Source: Elephas maximus indicus (taxonomy: Eukaryota > Chordata > Mammalia > Proboscidea > Elephantidae). Taken from it: a stretch of 64,000 nt of DNA. The notes below the pieces were generated by a model. That model was not told the origin of the DNA. It searched no databases and saw only the letters and a program-made list of their open reading frames with translations. Within the stretch, counting starts at the first letter, position 1; each line of letters begins with the position of its first letter. Shown here one piece after another: positions 30,937 to 42,121 of this stretch. Where the stretch lies: NCBI RefSeq assembly GCF_024166365.1, contig NC_064843.1, forward strand, positions 53,324,032 to 53,388,031, written 5' to 3'. Made by a program: the position numbers and the translations under genes.

Positions 30937-33900
30937 TTATAATAGTGGTCTTATACAAAATTTGTCCTTTTGCCTCTGACTAATTTCGCTCAGCATAATG
31001 CCTTCCAGGTTCCTCCATGTTATGAAATGTTTCACAGATTCGTCACTGTTCTTTATCGATGCGTAGTATTCCATTGTGTGAATATACCACAATTTATTTA
31101 CCCATTCATCCGCTGATGGACACCTTGGTTGCTTCCAACTTTTTGCTATTGTAAACAGAGCTGCAATAAACATGGGTGTGCATATATCTGTTTGTATCAA
31201 GGCTCTTGTATCTCTAGGGTATATTCCGAGGAGTGGGATATGGTAGTTCTATTTCTAACTGTTTAAGAAAATGCCAGATGGATTTCCAAAGTGGTTGTAC
31301 CGCTTTACAATCCCACCAGCAGTGTATGAGAGTTCCAATCTCTCCGCGGCCTCTCCAACATTTATTATTTTGTGTTTTTTGGATTAATGCCAGCCTTGCT
31401 GGTGTGAGATGGAATCTCATCGTAGTTTTAATTTGCATTTCTCTAATGGCTAATGATCGAGAGCATTTTCTCATGTATCTGTTGGCTGCCTGAATATCTT
31501 CTTTAGTGAAATGTGTGTTCATATCCTTTGCCCACTTTTTGATTGGGTTGTTTGTCTTTTTGTGGTTGAGTTTTGACAGAATCATGTAGATTTTAGAGAT
31601 CAGGCGTTGGTCGGAGATGTCATAGCTGAAAATTCTTTCCCAGTCTGTAGGTGGTCTTTTTACTCTTTTGGTGAAGTCTTTAGATGAGCATAGGTGTTTG
31701 ATTTTTAGGAGCTCCCAGTTATCGGGTTTCTCTTCATCATTTTTGGTAATGTTTTGTATTCTGTTTATGCCTTGTATTAGGGCTCCTAGGGTTGTCCCAA
31801 TTTTTTCTTCCATGATCTTTATCGTTTTAGTCTTTATGTTTAGGTCTTTGATCCACTTGGAGTTAGTTTTTGTGCATGGTGTAAGGTATGGGTCCTGTTT
31901 CATTTTTTTGCAAATGGATATCCAGTTATGCCAGCACCATTTGTTAAAAAGGCTATCTTTTCCCCTACTAATTGACACTGGTCCCTTGTCAAATATCAGC
32001 TGCTCATACGTGGATGGATCTATGTCTGGGTTCTCAATTCTGTTCCATTGGCCTATGTGCCTGTTGTTGTACCAGTACCAGGCTGTTTTGACTACTGTGG
32101 CTGTATAATAGGTTCTGAAATCAGGTAGAGTGAGGCCTCCCACTTTCTTCTTCTTTTTCAGTAGTGCTTTGCTTATCTGAGGCTTCTTTCCCTTCCATAT
32201 GAAATTGGTGATTTGTTTCTCTATCCCCTTAAAATATGAAATCGGAATTTGGATCGGAAGTGCGTTAAATGTATAGATGGCTTTTGGTAGAATAGACATT
32301 TTTACTGTGTTAAGTCTTCCTACCCATGAGCAAGGTATGTTTTTCCACTTAAGTATGTCCTTTCAAATTTCTTGTAGTAGAGCTTTGTAGTTTTCTTTGT
32401 ATAGGTCTTTTACATCTTTGGTAAGATTTATTCCTAAGTATTTTATCTTCTTGGGGGCTACTGTGAATGGTATTCATTTGGTTATTTCCTCTTCGGTGTT
32501 CTTTTTGTTGATGTAGAGGAATCCAAGTGATTTTTGTATGTTTATTTTATAACCTGAGACTCTGCCAAACTCTTCTATTAGTTTCAGTAGTTTTCTGGAG
32601 GATTCCTTAGGGTTTTCTGTGTATATAATCATGTCATCTGCAAATAGTGATAACTTTACTTCTTCCTTGCCAATCCGGATATCTTTTATTTCTTTGTCTA
32701 GCCTAATTGCCCTGGCTAGGACTTCCAGCACGATGTTGAATAAGAGCGGTGATAAAGGGCATCCTTGTCTGGTTCCCGTTCTCAAGGGAAATGCTTTCAG
32801 GTTCTCTCCATTTAGAGTGATATTGGCTGTTGGCTTTGCATAGATGCCCTTTATTATGTTGAGGAATTTTCCTTCAATTCCTATTTTGGTAAGAGTTTTT
32901 ATCATAAATGGGTGTTGAACTTTGTCAAATGCCTTTTCTCCATCAATTGATAAGATCATGTGGTTTTTGTCTTTTGTTTTATTTATGTGATGGATTACAT
33001 TAATGGTTTTTCTGATATTAAACCAGCCTTGCATACCTGGTAGAAATCCCACTTGGTCAGGGTGAATTATTTTTTTGATGTGTTGTTGGATTCTATTGGC
33101 TAGAATTTTGTTGAGGATTTTTGCATCTATGTTCATGAGGAATATAGGTCTATAATTTTCTTTTTTTGTAATGTCTTTACCTGGTTTTGGTATCAGGGAG
33201 ATGGTGGCTTCATAGAATGAGTTGGGTAGTATTCCTTCATTTTCTATGCTTTGGAATACCTTCAGAAGTAGTGGTGTTAACTCTTCTCTGAAAGTTTGGT
33301 AGAACTCTGCAGTGAAGCCGTCCGGGCCAGGGCTTTTTTTTTGTTGGGAGTTTTTTGATTACCGTTTCAATCTCTTTTTTTGTTATGGGTCTATTTAGTT
33401 GTTCTACTTCTGAATGTGTTAGTTTAGGTAGGTAGTGTTTTTCCAGGAATTCATCCATTTCTTCTAGGTTTGCAAATTTGTTAGAGTACAATTTTTCATA
33501 ATAATCTGAAATGATTCTTTTAATTTCATTTGGTTCTGTTGTGATGTGGTCCTTCTCGTTTCTTCTTCGGGTTATTTGTTTCCTTTCCTGTATTTCTTTA
33601 GTCAGTCTAGCCAATGGTTTATCAATTTTGTTAATTTTTTCAAAGAACCAGCTTTTGGCTTTGTTAATTCTTTCAATTGTTTTTCTGTTCTCTAATTCAT
33701 TTAGTTCAGCTCTAATTTTTATTATTTGTTTTCTTCTGGTGCCTGATGGATTCTTTCGTTGCTCACTTTCTATTTGTTCAAGTTGTAGGGACAGTTCTCT
33801 GATTTTGGCTCTTTCTTCTTTTTGTATGTGTGCATTTATCGATATAAATTGGCCTCTGAGCATGGCTTTTGCTGTGTCCCAGAGGTTTTGATAGGAAGTA

Positions 33901-34742
33901 TTTTCATTCTCATTGCTTTCTATGAATTTCCTTATTCCCTCCTTGATGTCTTCTATAACCCAGTCTTTTTTCAGGAGGGTATTGTTCATTTTCCAAGTAT
34001 TTGATTTCTTTTCCCTAGTTTTTCTGTTATTGATCTCTAGTTTCGTTGCCTTGTGGTCTGAGAAGATGCTTTGTAATATTTCGATGCTTTGGACTCTGCA
34101 AAGGTTTGTTTTATGACCTAATATGTGGTCTATTCTAGAGAATGTTCCATGTGCGCTAGAAAAAAAAGTATATTTTGCAGCAGTTGGGTGGAGAGTTCTG
34201 TATAAGTCAATGAGGTCAAGTTGGTTGATTGTGGTAATTAGATCTTCCGTGTCTCTATTGAGCTTCTTACTGGATGTCCTGTCCTTCTCCGAAAGTGGTG
34301 TGTTGAAGTCTCCTACTATAATTGTGGAGGTATCTATCTCACTTTTCAATTCTGTTAAAATTTGATTTATGTATCTTGCAGCCCTGTCACTGGGTGCATA
34401 AATATTTAATATGGTTATGTCTTCCTGATCAATTGTCCCTTTTATCATTATATAGTGTCCTTCTTTATCCTTTGTGGTGGATTTAAGTCTAAAGTCTATT
34501 TTGTCAGAAATTAATATTGCTACTCCTCTTCTTTTTTGCTTATTGTTTGCTTGATATATTTTTTTCCATCCTTTGAGTTTTAGTTTGTTTGTGTCTCTAA
34601 GTCTAAGGTGTGTCTCTTGTAGGCAGCATATAGATGGATCGTGTTTCTTTATCCAGTCTGTGACTCTCTGTCTCTTTATTGGTGCATTTAGTCCATTTAC
34701 ATTCAGCGTAATTATAGATAAATAAGTTTTTAGTGCTGTCAT
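30937..34742 (-). pseudogene. L1 ORF2 (endonuclease / reverse transcriptase), broken
   Basis: The N-terminal endonuclease is complete: LNVNGLN, CLQETHL, GDFNTPL and SDHK supply the catalytic Asn, Glu, Asp and His. The RT has [14 protein letters not shown] and the FADDMIIY active site (32474-33136). The C-terminal segment lies at 31214-32299. Breaks: a frameshift at a T/A homopolymer near 33338-33347, an in-frame TGA at 32474-32476, another TGA at 32363-32365, and a frame change near 31236. At the last break, an 11-bp piece present in the old L1 copy is missing. The zinc-knuckle segment reads CWRGRGEIG…HCWWDC, with Arg where the old copy has Cys. The element cannot make full ORF2 protein. Confidence 0.9.
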
Positions 34743-35200
34743 TTTGATGCCTTTTTATGTGTGTTGTTGTCAATTTCATTTTTCCACATACTTTTTTGTG
34801 CTGAGACCTCTTTCTTAGTAAATTGTGAGATCCTCATTTTCATAGTGTTTGACTTTATGTTAGTTGAGTCGTTACGTTTTTCTTGGCTTTTATCTTGAGT
34901 TATAGAGTTGTTATACCTTTTTGTGGTTACCTTATTATTTACCCCTATTTTTTAAATAAAAACCTAACTTGTATTGTTCTATATCGCCCTGTATCACTCT
35001 CCATATGGCAGTTCAATGCCTCCTGTATTTAGTCCCTCTTTTTGATTATTGTGATCTTTTACCTATTGACTTCCATGATTCCCTGTTATGTGTATTTTTT
35101 TTTTCAATTAATCTTAATTTGTTTGTTTTTGTGATTTCCCTATTTGAGTTGATATCAGGATGTTCTGTTTTGTGACCTTGTGTTGTGCTGATATCTGATA
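34743..35200 (-). other. L1 inter-ORF spacer (458 bp)
   Basis: T/A-rich on the plus strand, with stops in all minus frames and no recognisable coding. Human and mouse L1 have spacers of only tens of bases, so ORF2 translation by simple re-initiation would need to span a much longer gap here. Confidence 0.75.
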
Positions 35201-36220
35201 TTATTGGTTCTCTGACCAAACAATATCCTTTAGTATTTCTTGCAGCTTTGGTTTGGTTTTTGCAAATTCTCTAAACTTGTGTTTATCTGTAAATATCTTA
35301 ATTTTGCCTTCATATTTTAGAGAGAGTTTTGCTGGATATATGATCCTTGGCTGGCAGTTTTTCTCCTTCAGTGTTCTGTATATGTCGTCCCATTCCCTTC
35401 TTGCCTGCATGGTTTCTGCTGAGTAGTCTGAACTTATTCTTATTGATTCTCCCTTGAAGGAAACCTTTCTTTTCTCCCTGGCTGCTTTTAAAATTTTCTG
35501 TTTATCTTTGGTTTTGGTGAGTTTGATGATAATATGTCTTGGTGTTTTTCTTTTTGGATCAATCTTAAATGGGGTTCGATGAGCATCTTGGATAGATATC
35601 CTTTCGTCTTTCATGATGTCAGGGAAGTTTTCTGTCAGGAGTTCTTCAACTATTTTCTCTGTGTTTTCTGTCCCCCCTCCCTGTTCTGGGACTCCAAGCA
35701 CCCGCAGGTTATCCTTCTTGATAGAGTCCCACATGATTCTTAGGGTTTCTTCATTTTTTTTAATTCTTTTATCTGATTTTTTTTCAGCTATGTTGGTGTT
35801 GATTCCCTGGTCCTCCAGATGTCCCAGTCTGCATTCTAATTGCTCGAGTCTGCTCCTCTGACTTCCTATTGTGTTGTCTAATTCTGTAATTTTATTGTTA
35901 ATCTTTTGGATTTCTACATGCTGTCTCTCTATGGATTCTTGCAACTTATTAATTTTTCCACTATGTTCTTGAATAATCTTTTTGAGTTCTTCAACAGTTT
36001 TATCAGTGTGTTCCTTGGCTTTTTCTGCAGTTTGCCTTATTTCATTTGTGATGTCTTGAAGCATTCTGTAAATTAGTTTTTTATATTCTGTATCTGATAA
36101 TTCCAAGATTGTATCTTCATTTGGGAAAGATTTTGATTCTTTTGTTTGGGGGGTTGGAGAAGCTGTCATGGTCTGCTCCTTTAAGTGGTTTGATATGGAT
36201 TGTTGTCTCCGAGCCATCAC
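35201..36220 (-). CDS. L1 ORF1 protein, 339 codons, open
   Basis: ORF1p is the RNA-binding chaperone that coats L1 RNA. An uninterrupted 339-residue frame starts MMARRQQSIS. Residues about 50-150 form a long Glu/Lys/Gln-rich coiled coil (KKIIQEHSGKINKLQESIER, NKITELDNT). Residues about 170-250 form the RRM-like domain (NLRVLGVPEQGG, RTPFKIDPKRKTPRHIIIKL). The C-terminal domain follows (KKVSF-like GESIRISSDYSAETMQARRE, then KYEGKIKIFTD) and the end is IVWSENQ. The length is similar to human ORF1p (338). No lesion is seen, unlike the neighbouring ORF2. Two Met codons lie at the start, and either could serve. Confidence 0.9.
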   Translation of the reverse strand: MMARRQQSISNHLKEQTMTASPTPQTKESKSFPNEDTILELSDTEYKKLIYRMLQDITNEIRQTAEKAKEHTDKTVEELKKIIQEHSGKINKLQESIERQHVEIQKINNKITELDNTIGSQRSRLEQLECRLGHLEDQGINTNIAEKKSDKRIKKNEETLRIMWDSIKKDNLRVLGVPEQGGGTENTEKIVEELLTENFPDIMKDERISIQDAHRTPFKIDPKRKTPRHIIIKLTKTKDKQKILKAAREKRKVSFKGESIRISSDYSAETMQARREWDDIYRTLKEKNCQPRIIYPAKLSLKYEGKIKIFTDKHKFREFAKTKPKLQEILKDIVWSENQ

Positions 36221-37249
36221 TGGGAAAGTAGTTTTTCCAGAAAATCCGCTAAAAAAAAAATGCAGTCAGATCCCTATCAGAGTTCTCCCTCTGGCTCAGG
36301 CTATTTTGATGTTAATGAAGGCGCCTGGGGAGGGTGGGGGAGGGAACAGAGAGATAGGAGAGTAGCACCTCAGAATATAGCCAGAGTTGCTTGTCTTGCT
36401 TGGAATGACTATTATATCTGGGATTCCCGTGGGGCGCGTCACCTATGTGTGCTGGCTGTGTGGAGATTGCCCTCGGGGGGTCTGGTCCGCTGGAGTCACG
36501 GTCAGATCCTCTGCTTCCAGCCCCACGCCCAGCGTCAAGGCTCCCCTGCTGGGACGGTGCACTCTCGACTCCAAAATCAGTTGCTGCCTCCCGGGGACTT
36601 CTCGTCCCTCCAGCCGTGTTGCCGTGCCGCCCCCGCGAACCGATTGGGCCCCCTCCCGGGGTTAGTTCAGGTGGGTGGAGCAGCTCCCCGTGCTTGTGCC
36701 GTGACCGAGTGTCCCGGCTGGGACGCTGATCTCCCCACTCCAATACCAGTCGCTGCCTCCTGGGGACTTCTCCTACCGGACGCTGCCCGCGCGAACCGGC
36801 TCAGCCCTCTCCCGGGGTTAGTTCAGGGGCGTGGAGCAGCTCTCCATGTTTATGCCGTACCTGCGTCCAGTCCAAATCCCGGCGGGACGGTTCCCTGGCT
36901 GGGACGCTGCTCTCCCCGTTCCAAGACCAGTCACTGCCTCCCGGGGACTTCTCCTACCGGCTGCGTCCCTCGCCGCCCGCGGAACCGGCTGGTCCCCCTC
37001 CCGGGGTTAGTTCAGGGGGGTGGAGCAGCTCTCTGTGCTTGTGCCATACCTGACTGGTACGCTGGCTCCAGGCTCTGGAAACAATCGCTGCTTCCCCGTA
37101 TTAGTTCGTTCTCCGTCTCTAAATCTGTGTTTGTTGTTCAGGGTTCGTAGATTGTTATGTATGTGATCGATTCACTTGTTTTTCCGTGTCTTTGTTGTAA
37201 GAGGGATCCGAGGTAGCGTCTGCCTAGTCCGCCATCTTGGCTCTGCCTC
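36221..37249 (-). promoter_or_regulatory. L1 5' UTR / internal promoter with repeated GC-rich units
   Basis: GC-rich block, rich in CpG in an otherwise AT-rich intron. A unit containing CTGCCTCCCGGGGACTTCTC (plus strand) and CCGGGGTTAGTTCAGG is repeated. GTTAGTTCAG starts at 36661, 36817 and 37006, giving spacings of 156 and 189 bp. The last unit carries about 33 extra bases near 36865-36897. A partial unit follows near 37050-37110. The transcription start is expected at the 5' end GGAGGCAGAGCCAAGATGGC, a YY1-like CAAGATGGC context as in human L1. Confidence 0.75.
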
Positions 37250-37264
37250 CCTTCCTTGGCTTTT

Positions 37265-38264
37265 AAGACAAGAGTTAATCTCCCAATTTCTACAACTCAG
37301 AATAAGTATCAAATTATACACATTCAGGGTTATGTAGATTTGTTTTTATGACATCCTGCTGGTGGAATCTCTAACTTACTGGTTGTCAAATCAGAAACAC
37401 AACTCTCAAATAAAACACGTTTCTTGCAAGAAAAACATAACCCATTTCACTAAATGGTTTTTCAGAAGCAATGTGGAGTGTGCAAAACCATGTCTAGATC
37501 TGACTTAATCAAGAGTTAAACAGAATCTAGGAAATGTGAACTGGGATCCTCATATTAATGTAGGCTACGGTTTCAGTTCCTCTCTCCCCGTGTGTGGGAG
37601 AAAGCAGCAAACCCTGGTAAGACAAGCTGATTGCAAACAATGAAGTAAATCAATTCAAATAAGTCTGTCGGCCAGCACACAGTCAGTCCAGTCTAAATTT
37701 CTAAACGCACAGTATTGTGCCTTAGATTTAATGTTTACACTGATAATCTTCAAGGTATTGTACTGTAATTTCTTCATGTGTTAAGATTTGATTACTTCAA
37801 AATATTAAATTAAAATTCAGGTTTTTTTTTTCAGCAAAAAGTATTTTCTGATTCATTTTGATCCTTGAAACTTAACACTCTACCTGTACTTGTGCTAGAT
37901 ACTAAGGAAGGCTCTCTGTTGTTCCTGTCTAACATGACTAGAGTACTGGTTTGACGTACCTTTATCGCTATATACTTCTACTCTATATGTCAGCGAGTAC
38001 TGACCTTTTGGGGGGACACAGATCCTTTAAGAATTTGGTAAAAGCTACAGACTTTTCCCTGGAACACTGTACTGGAAAACCTTGCATACAGTGTTTGGGG
38101 GTGGGGTGTGGGGGTTATGGGTACCTGATGCTCATCTCTGTGTATGGATCCAAGGACACCAGCCCCAGGCAAGGAAACTTTATGGGAGCTGAAAAGTCTA
38201 GGGGCATAGTGGAGTCAATCTCCCATAACTTCAATTTGACAGCTGTAGGTTCTACAACAGGGTG
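37265..38264. other. ESF1 intron, no recognised repeat
   Basis: 1 kb of AT-rich intron between the L1 target duplication and the MER5A-like element. A short GTGGGGTGTGGGGGTT G-rich patch lies near 38098-38114. Nothing coding. Confidence 0.4.
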
Positions 38265-40282
38265 TCACACCTTCAGCACTACTGTCAGACTAGATAATTC
38301 TTCGTTGTTAGGGGCTATCCTGTGCATTATATGATGCTTAACAATATCTCTGGCCTCTACTACCTAGATGTCAGTAGCACCCCCTGGTCATGACAATAAA
38401 AAATATTGCTGTATATCGGGAGTGCCTAAAAATCAAACACCTATGCTTACCCAAAGACTTCACCAAAAGAGTAAAAAGATTACCTACAGATTGGGAAAAA
38501 GTTTTTAGCTGTGGCATCTCCAATCAGCACCTGATCCCTAAAATCTACATGATACTGTAAAAACTCAACTACATAAAAGACAAATAACCCAATCAAAAAA
38601 TGGGCAAAAGATATGAACAGACACCTCACTAAAGAATACCTTCAGGGAGCTAACAGATACATGACGAAATGCTCAGGATCATTGGCCATTAGAGAAATGC
38701 AAGTCAAAATGACAATGAGATTTCATCTCACTCCAACAAGGCTGGCATTAATCCAAAAAACACAAAAATAATAAATGTTGGAGAGGATGTGGAAAATTGG
38801 AACACTTCTACACTGCTGGTGGGAATATCAAATGGTACAACCACTTTGGAAATCGATTTGGCGCTTCCTTAAAAAGCTAGAAACAGAACTACCATACTAT
38901 CCACCAATCCTACTCCTTGGAATATATCCTAGAGAAATAAGAGCCTTACACAAACAGATACATGCACACCCATGTTTACTGCAGCACTGTTTACAATAGC
39001 AAAAAGATGGAAGCAACCAAGGTGCCCATCAACGGATGAATGGATAAATAAATTATGGTATATTCACACAATGGAATACTACTCATCAATAAAGAACAGT
39101 GAGCAATCTGTGAAACGTTTTATAACATGGAGGAACCTGGAAGGCATTATGCTGAGTGAAATTAGTCAGTTGCAAAAGGACAAATATTGCATAAGACCAC
39201 TATTATAAGAACTTGAGAAATAGTTTAAACAGAGAACAAATTACCCTTTGATGGTTACAAGGGGGAGGAGGGAAGTAGGGAGGGAGAGCAGTATTCACTA
39301 TTAGATAGTAGATAAGAACTACTTTAGGTGAAGGGAAAGACAACACACAATACAGGAGAGGTCAGCACAACTGAACTAAATGAAAAACAAAGAAGTTTCC
39401 TGAATAAACTGAATGCTTCGAAGGCCAGCATAGCAGGGGCTGGAGTTTGGGGACCATGGTTTCAGGGGACGTCTAAGTCAATTGACATAATAAAATCTAT
39501 TAAGAAAACATTCTGCATCCCACTTTGGAGAGTGGCGTCTGGGGTCTTAAGCGCTAGCAAGCTGCTATTTAAGATGCATCAATTGGTCTCAACCCACCTG
39601 GAGCAAAGGAAAATGAAGAATTCCAAAGACACGAGGTAATTATAAGCCCAAGAGACAAAAAGGGCCATATAAACCAGAGACTACATCAGCCTGAGACCAG
39701 AAGAACTAGATGGTACCCAGCTACAACCGATGACTGCCCTGACAGGGAACAAAACAGAGAACCCCTGAAGGAGCAGGAGAGCAGTGGGATGCAGACCACA
39801 AATTCTCATAAAAAGACCAGGCTTAATGGTCTGACTGAGACTAGAAGGACCCCTGTGGTCATGACCCCCAGACCTTCTCTTAGCCCAAGACAGAAACCAT
39901 TCCCAAAGTCAACTTTTGAGACAGGGATTGGACTGGACAATGGGATAGAAAATGATGCTGAAGAATGAGCTTCTTGGATCAGGTAGACACATGAGACTAT
40001 GTTGGCATCTCCTATCTGGAGGGGAGATGAGAGGGTAGAGGGGGTCAGAAGCAGGTGGAATGGACACGAGAAGAGAGAGGGGAGGGACGGAACAGGCTGT
40101 CTCATTATGGGGAGAGCAATTAGGAGTATATAGCAAGGTGGATATAAATTTTTGTATGACAGACTAACATGATTTGTAAACTTTCACTTAAAGCACAATA
40201 AAAATTAAAAAAAAAAAAAATTGCCATATACTGCCAAATATCCCCTTGAGGGCAAAATCACCCCTGGTTGAGAACTACTGTT
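38265..40282 (+). mobile_element. MER5A-like hAT DNA transposon, split by an L1
   Basis: Left part 38265-38416 (TCTGGCCTCTACTACCTAGA, TGTCAGTAGCACCCCCTGGT) and right part 40220-40282 (CTGCCAAATATCCCCTTGAG, GGCAAAATCACCCCTGGTTG, AGAACTACTG) join into MER5A-like text. The L1 at 38417-40219 sits between them. Confidence 0.75.
38417..40219 (+). mobile_element. 5'-truncated L1, plus strand
   Basis: Starts within the ORF2 C-terminal region and runs to a 3' UTR ending GCACAATAAAAATT plus an A-tail (40207-40219). ORF2 traces include [20 protein letters not shown] (from 38775) and NKLWYIHTMEYYSSIKNSEQ (from 38972). Frames are broken. Flanks ATTGCTGTATAT (38405-38416) and ATTGCCATATAC (40220-40231) form a diverged target duplication. 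Antisense to ESF1. Its 3' UTR aligns with that of the 30-kb L1 before the transduced part. Confidence 0.88.
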
Positions 40283-40409
40283 CTAGACAATGATTATATA
40301 TTATTTCTGAAAAGAAGGGCCATTTATTACTTGTACCACATAAGTAATGTGTTGTTTTATTTGGTACTTGGTTATATGTCTTTTCTACTTTAAAAGTTTC
40401 AACTCTGTA

Positions 40410-40520
40410 TGCCTTTTCTTCCAACTAGACCAAAAGCAGCTTAAAGTCATCTTCTTTTGTATTCCACAATGTTTAGCATAGTGCCAGATACAAAGTAAAT
40501 ACTTAACACTTAATTGATCT
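40410..40520 (+). mobile_element. L2 LINE 3' scrap
   Basis: TTTAGCATAGTGCCAGATAC and AAGTAAATACTTAACACTTA follow the L2 ending. Short. Confidence 0.5.
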
Positions 40521-41633
40521 ATCTTGAAGGGGGGATTCCTATTTCAAGCCAACTGTTTGATCTCTCATGTTTGGAACATATGCTCTCCAACAGAGAATGA
40601 ATCAAACTAAATGAATCAGATCTAAATAAAGGGTCTTTATCTCCAAGTGGCTCATATGGTTAAAATGAATGGACCTATAGCTCTAGAATAATTCATAAAG
40701 TTTATTGTCAGGAAATAATATATTTTTGGTATTTAGTTTGTTTACAACAATAAAAAAAAATAGTATCTTCAGTTAAACATAGTCTATAATTTTTTTGCCT
40801 GGCTCTCACTAAATATACCAAAATAACAGAGTGACAAACACATTGCAATGAATTAACACACAAGGATAATTTAAAAATGCTTTGTTCTCATTGTCATCAT
40901 GAGGTCATTTAAATTTCTTGCCACAGATCCCAGTTGTTTATGTTCTAAGTTCTTAAAAATATGCCCATCCCAGCAGCTTCTTGGCATAAGCACAAGAACA
41001 TTCTTTAGAGACAGTTTTAGCCTCATTTGAGAGCAGCCACTATGTGACTGAAAACAACTTTACTAAAACTTTTTAGTTTTGCACAAATTTGTTTAAAAAA
41101 ATTTTAAGTGTACATCCAAGGACAGTCGAGTTAGTTAAAAACAACTTCAAAATCCTAAAACTAAAGGTCAAAAAATCCTTTAAAAGTCAACCATGACTGC
41201 AGATAACTCAGTTACAACAATAATGATTTAAGTGCAATCCATTCAGAATAATTTTGGCAGTTTGAATACATATAAAAACACATGTAAATATTTTTTCAAA
41301 ATCCATAAAAACAAGACTATACATTTCTCCTGGCCTTACTTGTTAGAAATATTTGAAAAACCTTCAAAGGGCAGGACATGAGTAACTTAAAATAACTAGG
41401 TACTAGAATTGATTTTGTTTATAAAAACAGAACACACGTTTTAAGATTTCCGGTATAAGCTGAAATTGGCACTTTTTATTTAAATGAGGACTTAGAATCC
41501 ACTGAGAGTATTTATGAACACTTATGGCTCAATCTTTTTTTATGGTTTTATGTTATAAATCAGACCATGTTAACACTCAACTTCAAAAGTAGCTTTTAAA
41601 AATATAACTAACCACCAACGACAAAAAAAAAAC
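40521..41633. other. ESF1 intron, no recognised repeat
   Basis: About 1.1 kb of AT-rich sequence in which I see neither a repeat nor an exon. Confidence 0.4.
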
Positions 41634-41716
41634 AAACAAAAATAAAAAAACCCAAACGCATCGCCACTGAGTCAATTCCGACTCATGGTAAACTCATGTG
41701 TTACAAAATGGAACTG
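41634..41716 (-). mobile_element. AfroSINE tail-side fragment
   Basis: CACTGAGTCAATTCCGACTC with the A-rich end to its left; the head is missing. Followed by about 190 bp of unrecognised sequence. Confidence 0.75.
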
Positions 41717-41903
41717 CTCTTAACTTTAACCGCTACTACTTACCATCACTACCAGCAAAATGCCCAATTTGGAATCCACTCTGGGTACAAGCTCTGTACA
41801 AGAAAACCACTGGTCACGCCCTTGAGGCACTCCTTCACAGCTGGCCAGTATCCCCAATGGTATGGGGAGAGGGAAGGACACATTTACTCATACAATTGGG
41901 ATT

Positions 41904-42121
41904 GCTGTTGTTGTTAGTAGTTGTCAAGTCGATTCTGACTCACGGCAACCCCATGTATGTGGAGTAGAATTGCTCCATAGCGTTTTCAAGGCTGTGACCT
42001 TTCAGAAGCAAATAGCCAGGCCTGTTTTCCGAGGTGACTCTGCGCAGGTTCTAATTGCCGACCTTTCAGCTAACAGTCTAATGCTTAACCAGCTTGACTG
42101 TCTGCACCACCCAGGGTTTCC
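41904..42121 (-). mobile_element. AfroSINE, long form with RTE-like ACAAC tail
   Basis: Minus strand. The tail reads GACTTGACAACTACTAACAA plus CAACAGC, unlike the GGTTTTTGG tails of other copies. The middle is extended (TTTCAGAAGCAAATAGCCAG, TTCCGAGGTGACTCTGCGCA). Flanked by TACAATTGGGATT (41891-41903) and TATAATTGGGATA (42122-42134). Confidence 0.88.

Larger units (their letters stand above)
29567..37249 (-). mobile_element. Nearly full-length L1 with two 3' tails (apparent 3' transduction)
   Basis: A 7.7-kb L1 in ESF1-sense orientation. The 5' end (minus strand) starts GGAGGCAGAGCCAAGATGGC at about 37249. It is followed by a GC-rich 5' UTR (36221-37249), ORF1 (35201-36220), ORF2 (34742 down to 30937) and a 3' UTR with the signal TTTATT (near 29952) and an A-tail (plus-strand T run 29934-29944). 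Beyond that tail, 29567-29930 is the 3' end of another L1, with its own A-tail at 29562-29570. The whole unit is flanked by TCCCTTCCTTGGCTTTT at 29549-29565 and 37248-37264. The junction TTTT/AA fits L1 endonuclease preference. The good flanking duplication indicates a fairly recent insertion, but ORF2 is broken. Confidence 0.9.

Noticed and set aside
31233..34365. Several plus-strand open frames of 60-146 codons
   Set aside because: All are antisense shadows of the L1 ORF2 on the minus strand.
36200..37150. 316-codon plus-strand open frame
   Set aside because: It lies antisense to the GC-rich L1 5' UTR; its length reflects GC content and repeated units, and the translation has no domain.
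39806..40136. Minus-strand open frames of 75-99 codons
   Set aside because: Antisense to the L1 3' UTR at 38417-40219; pyrimidine-rich composition explains the absence of stops.
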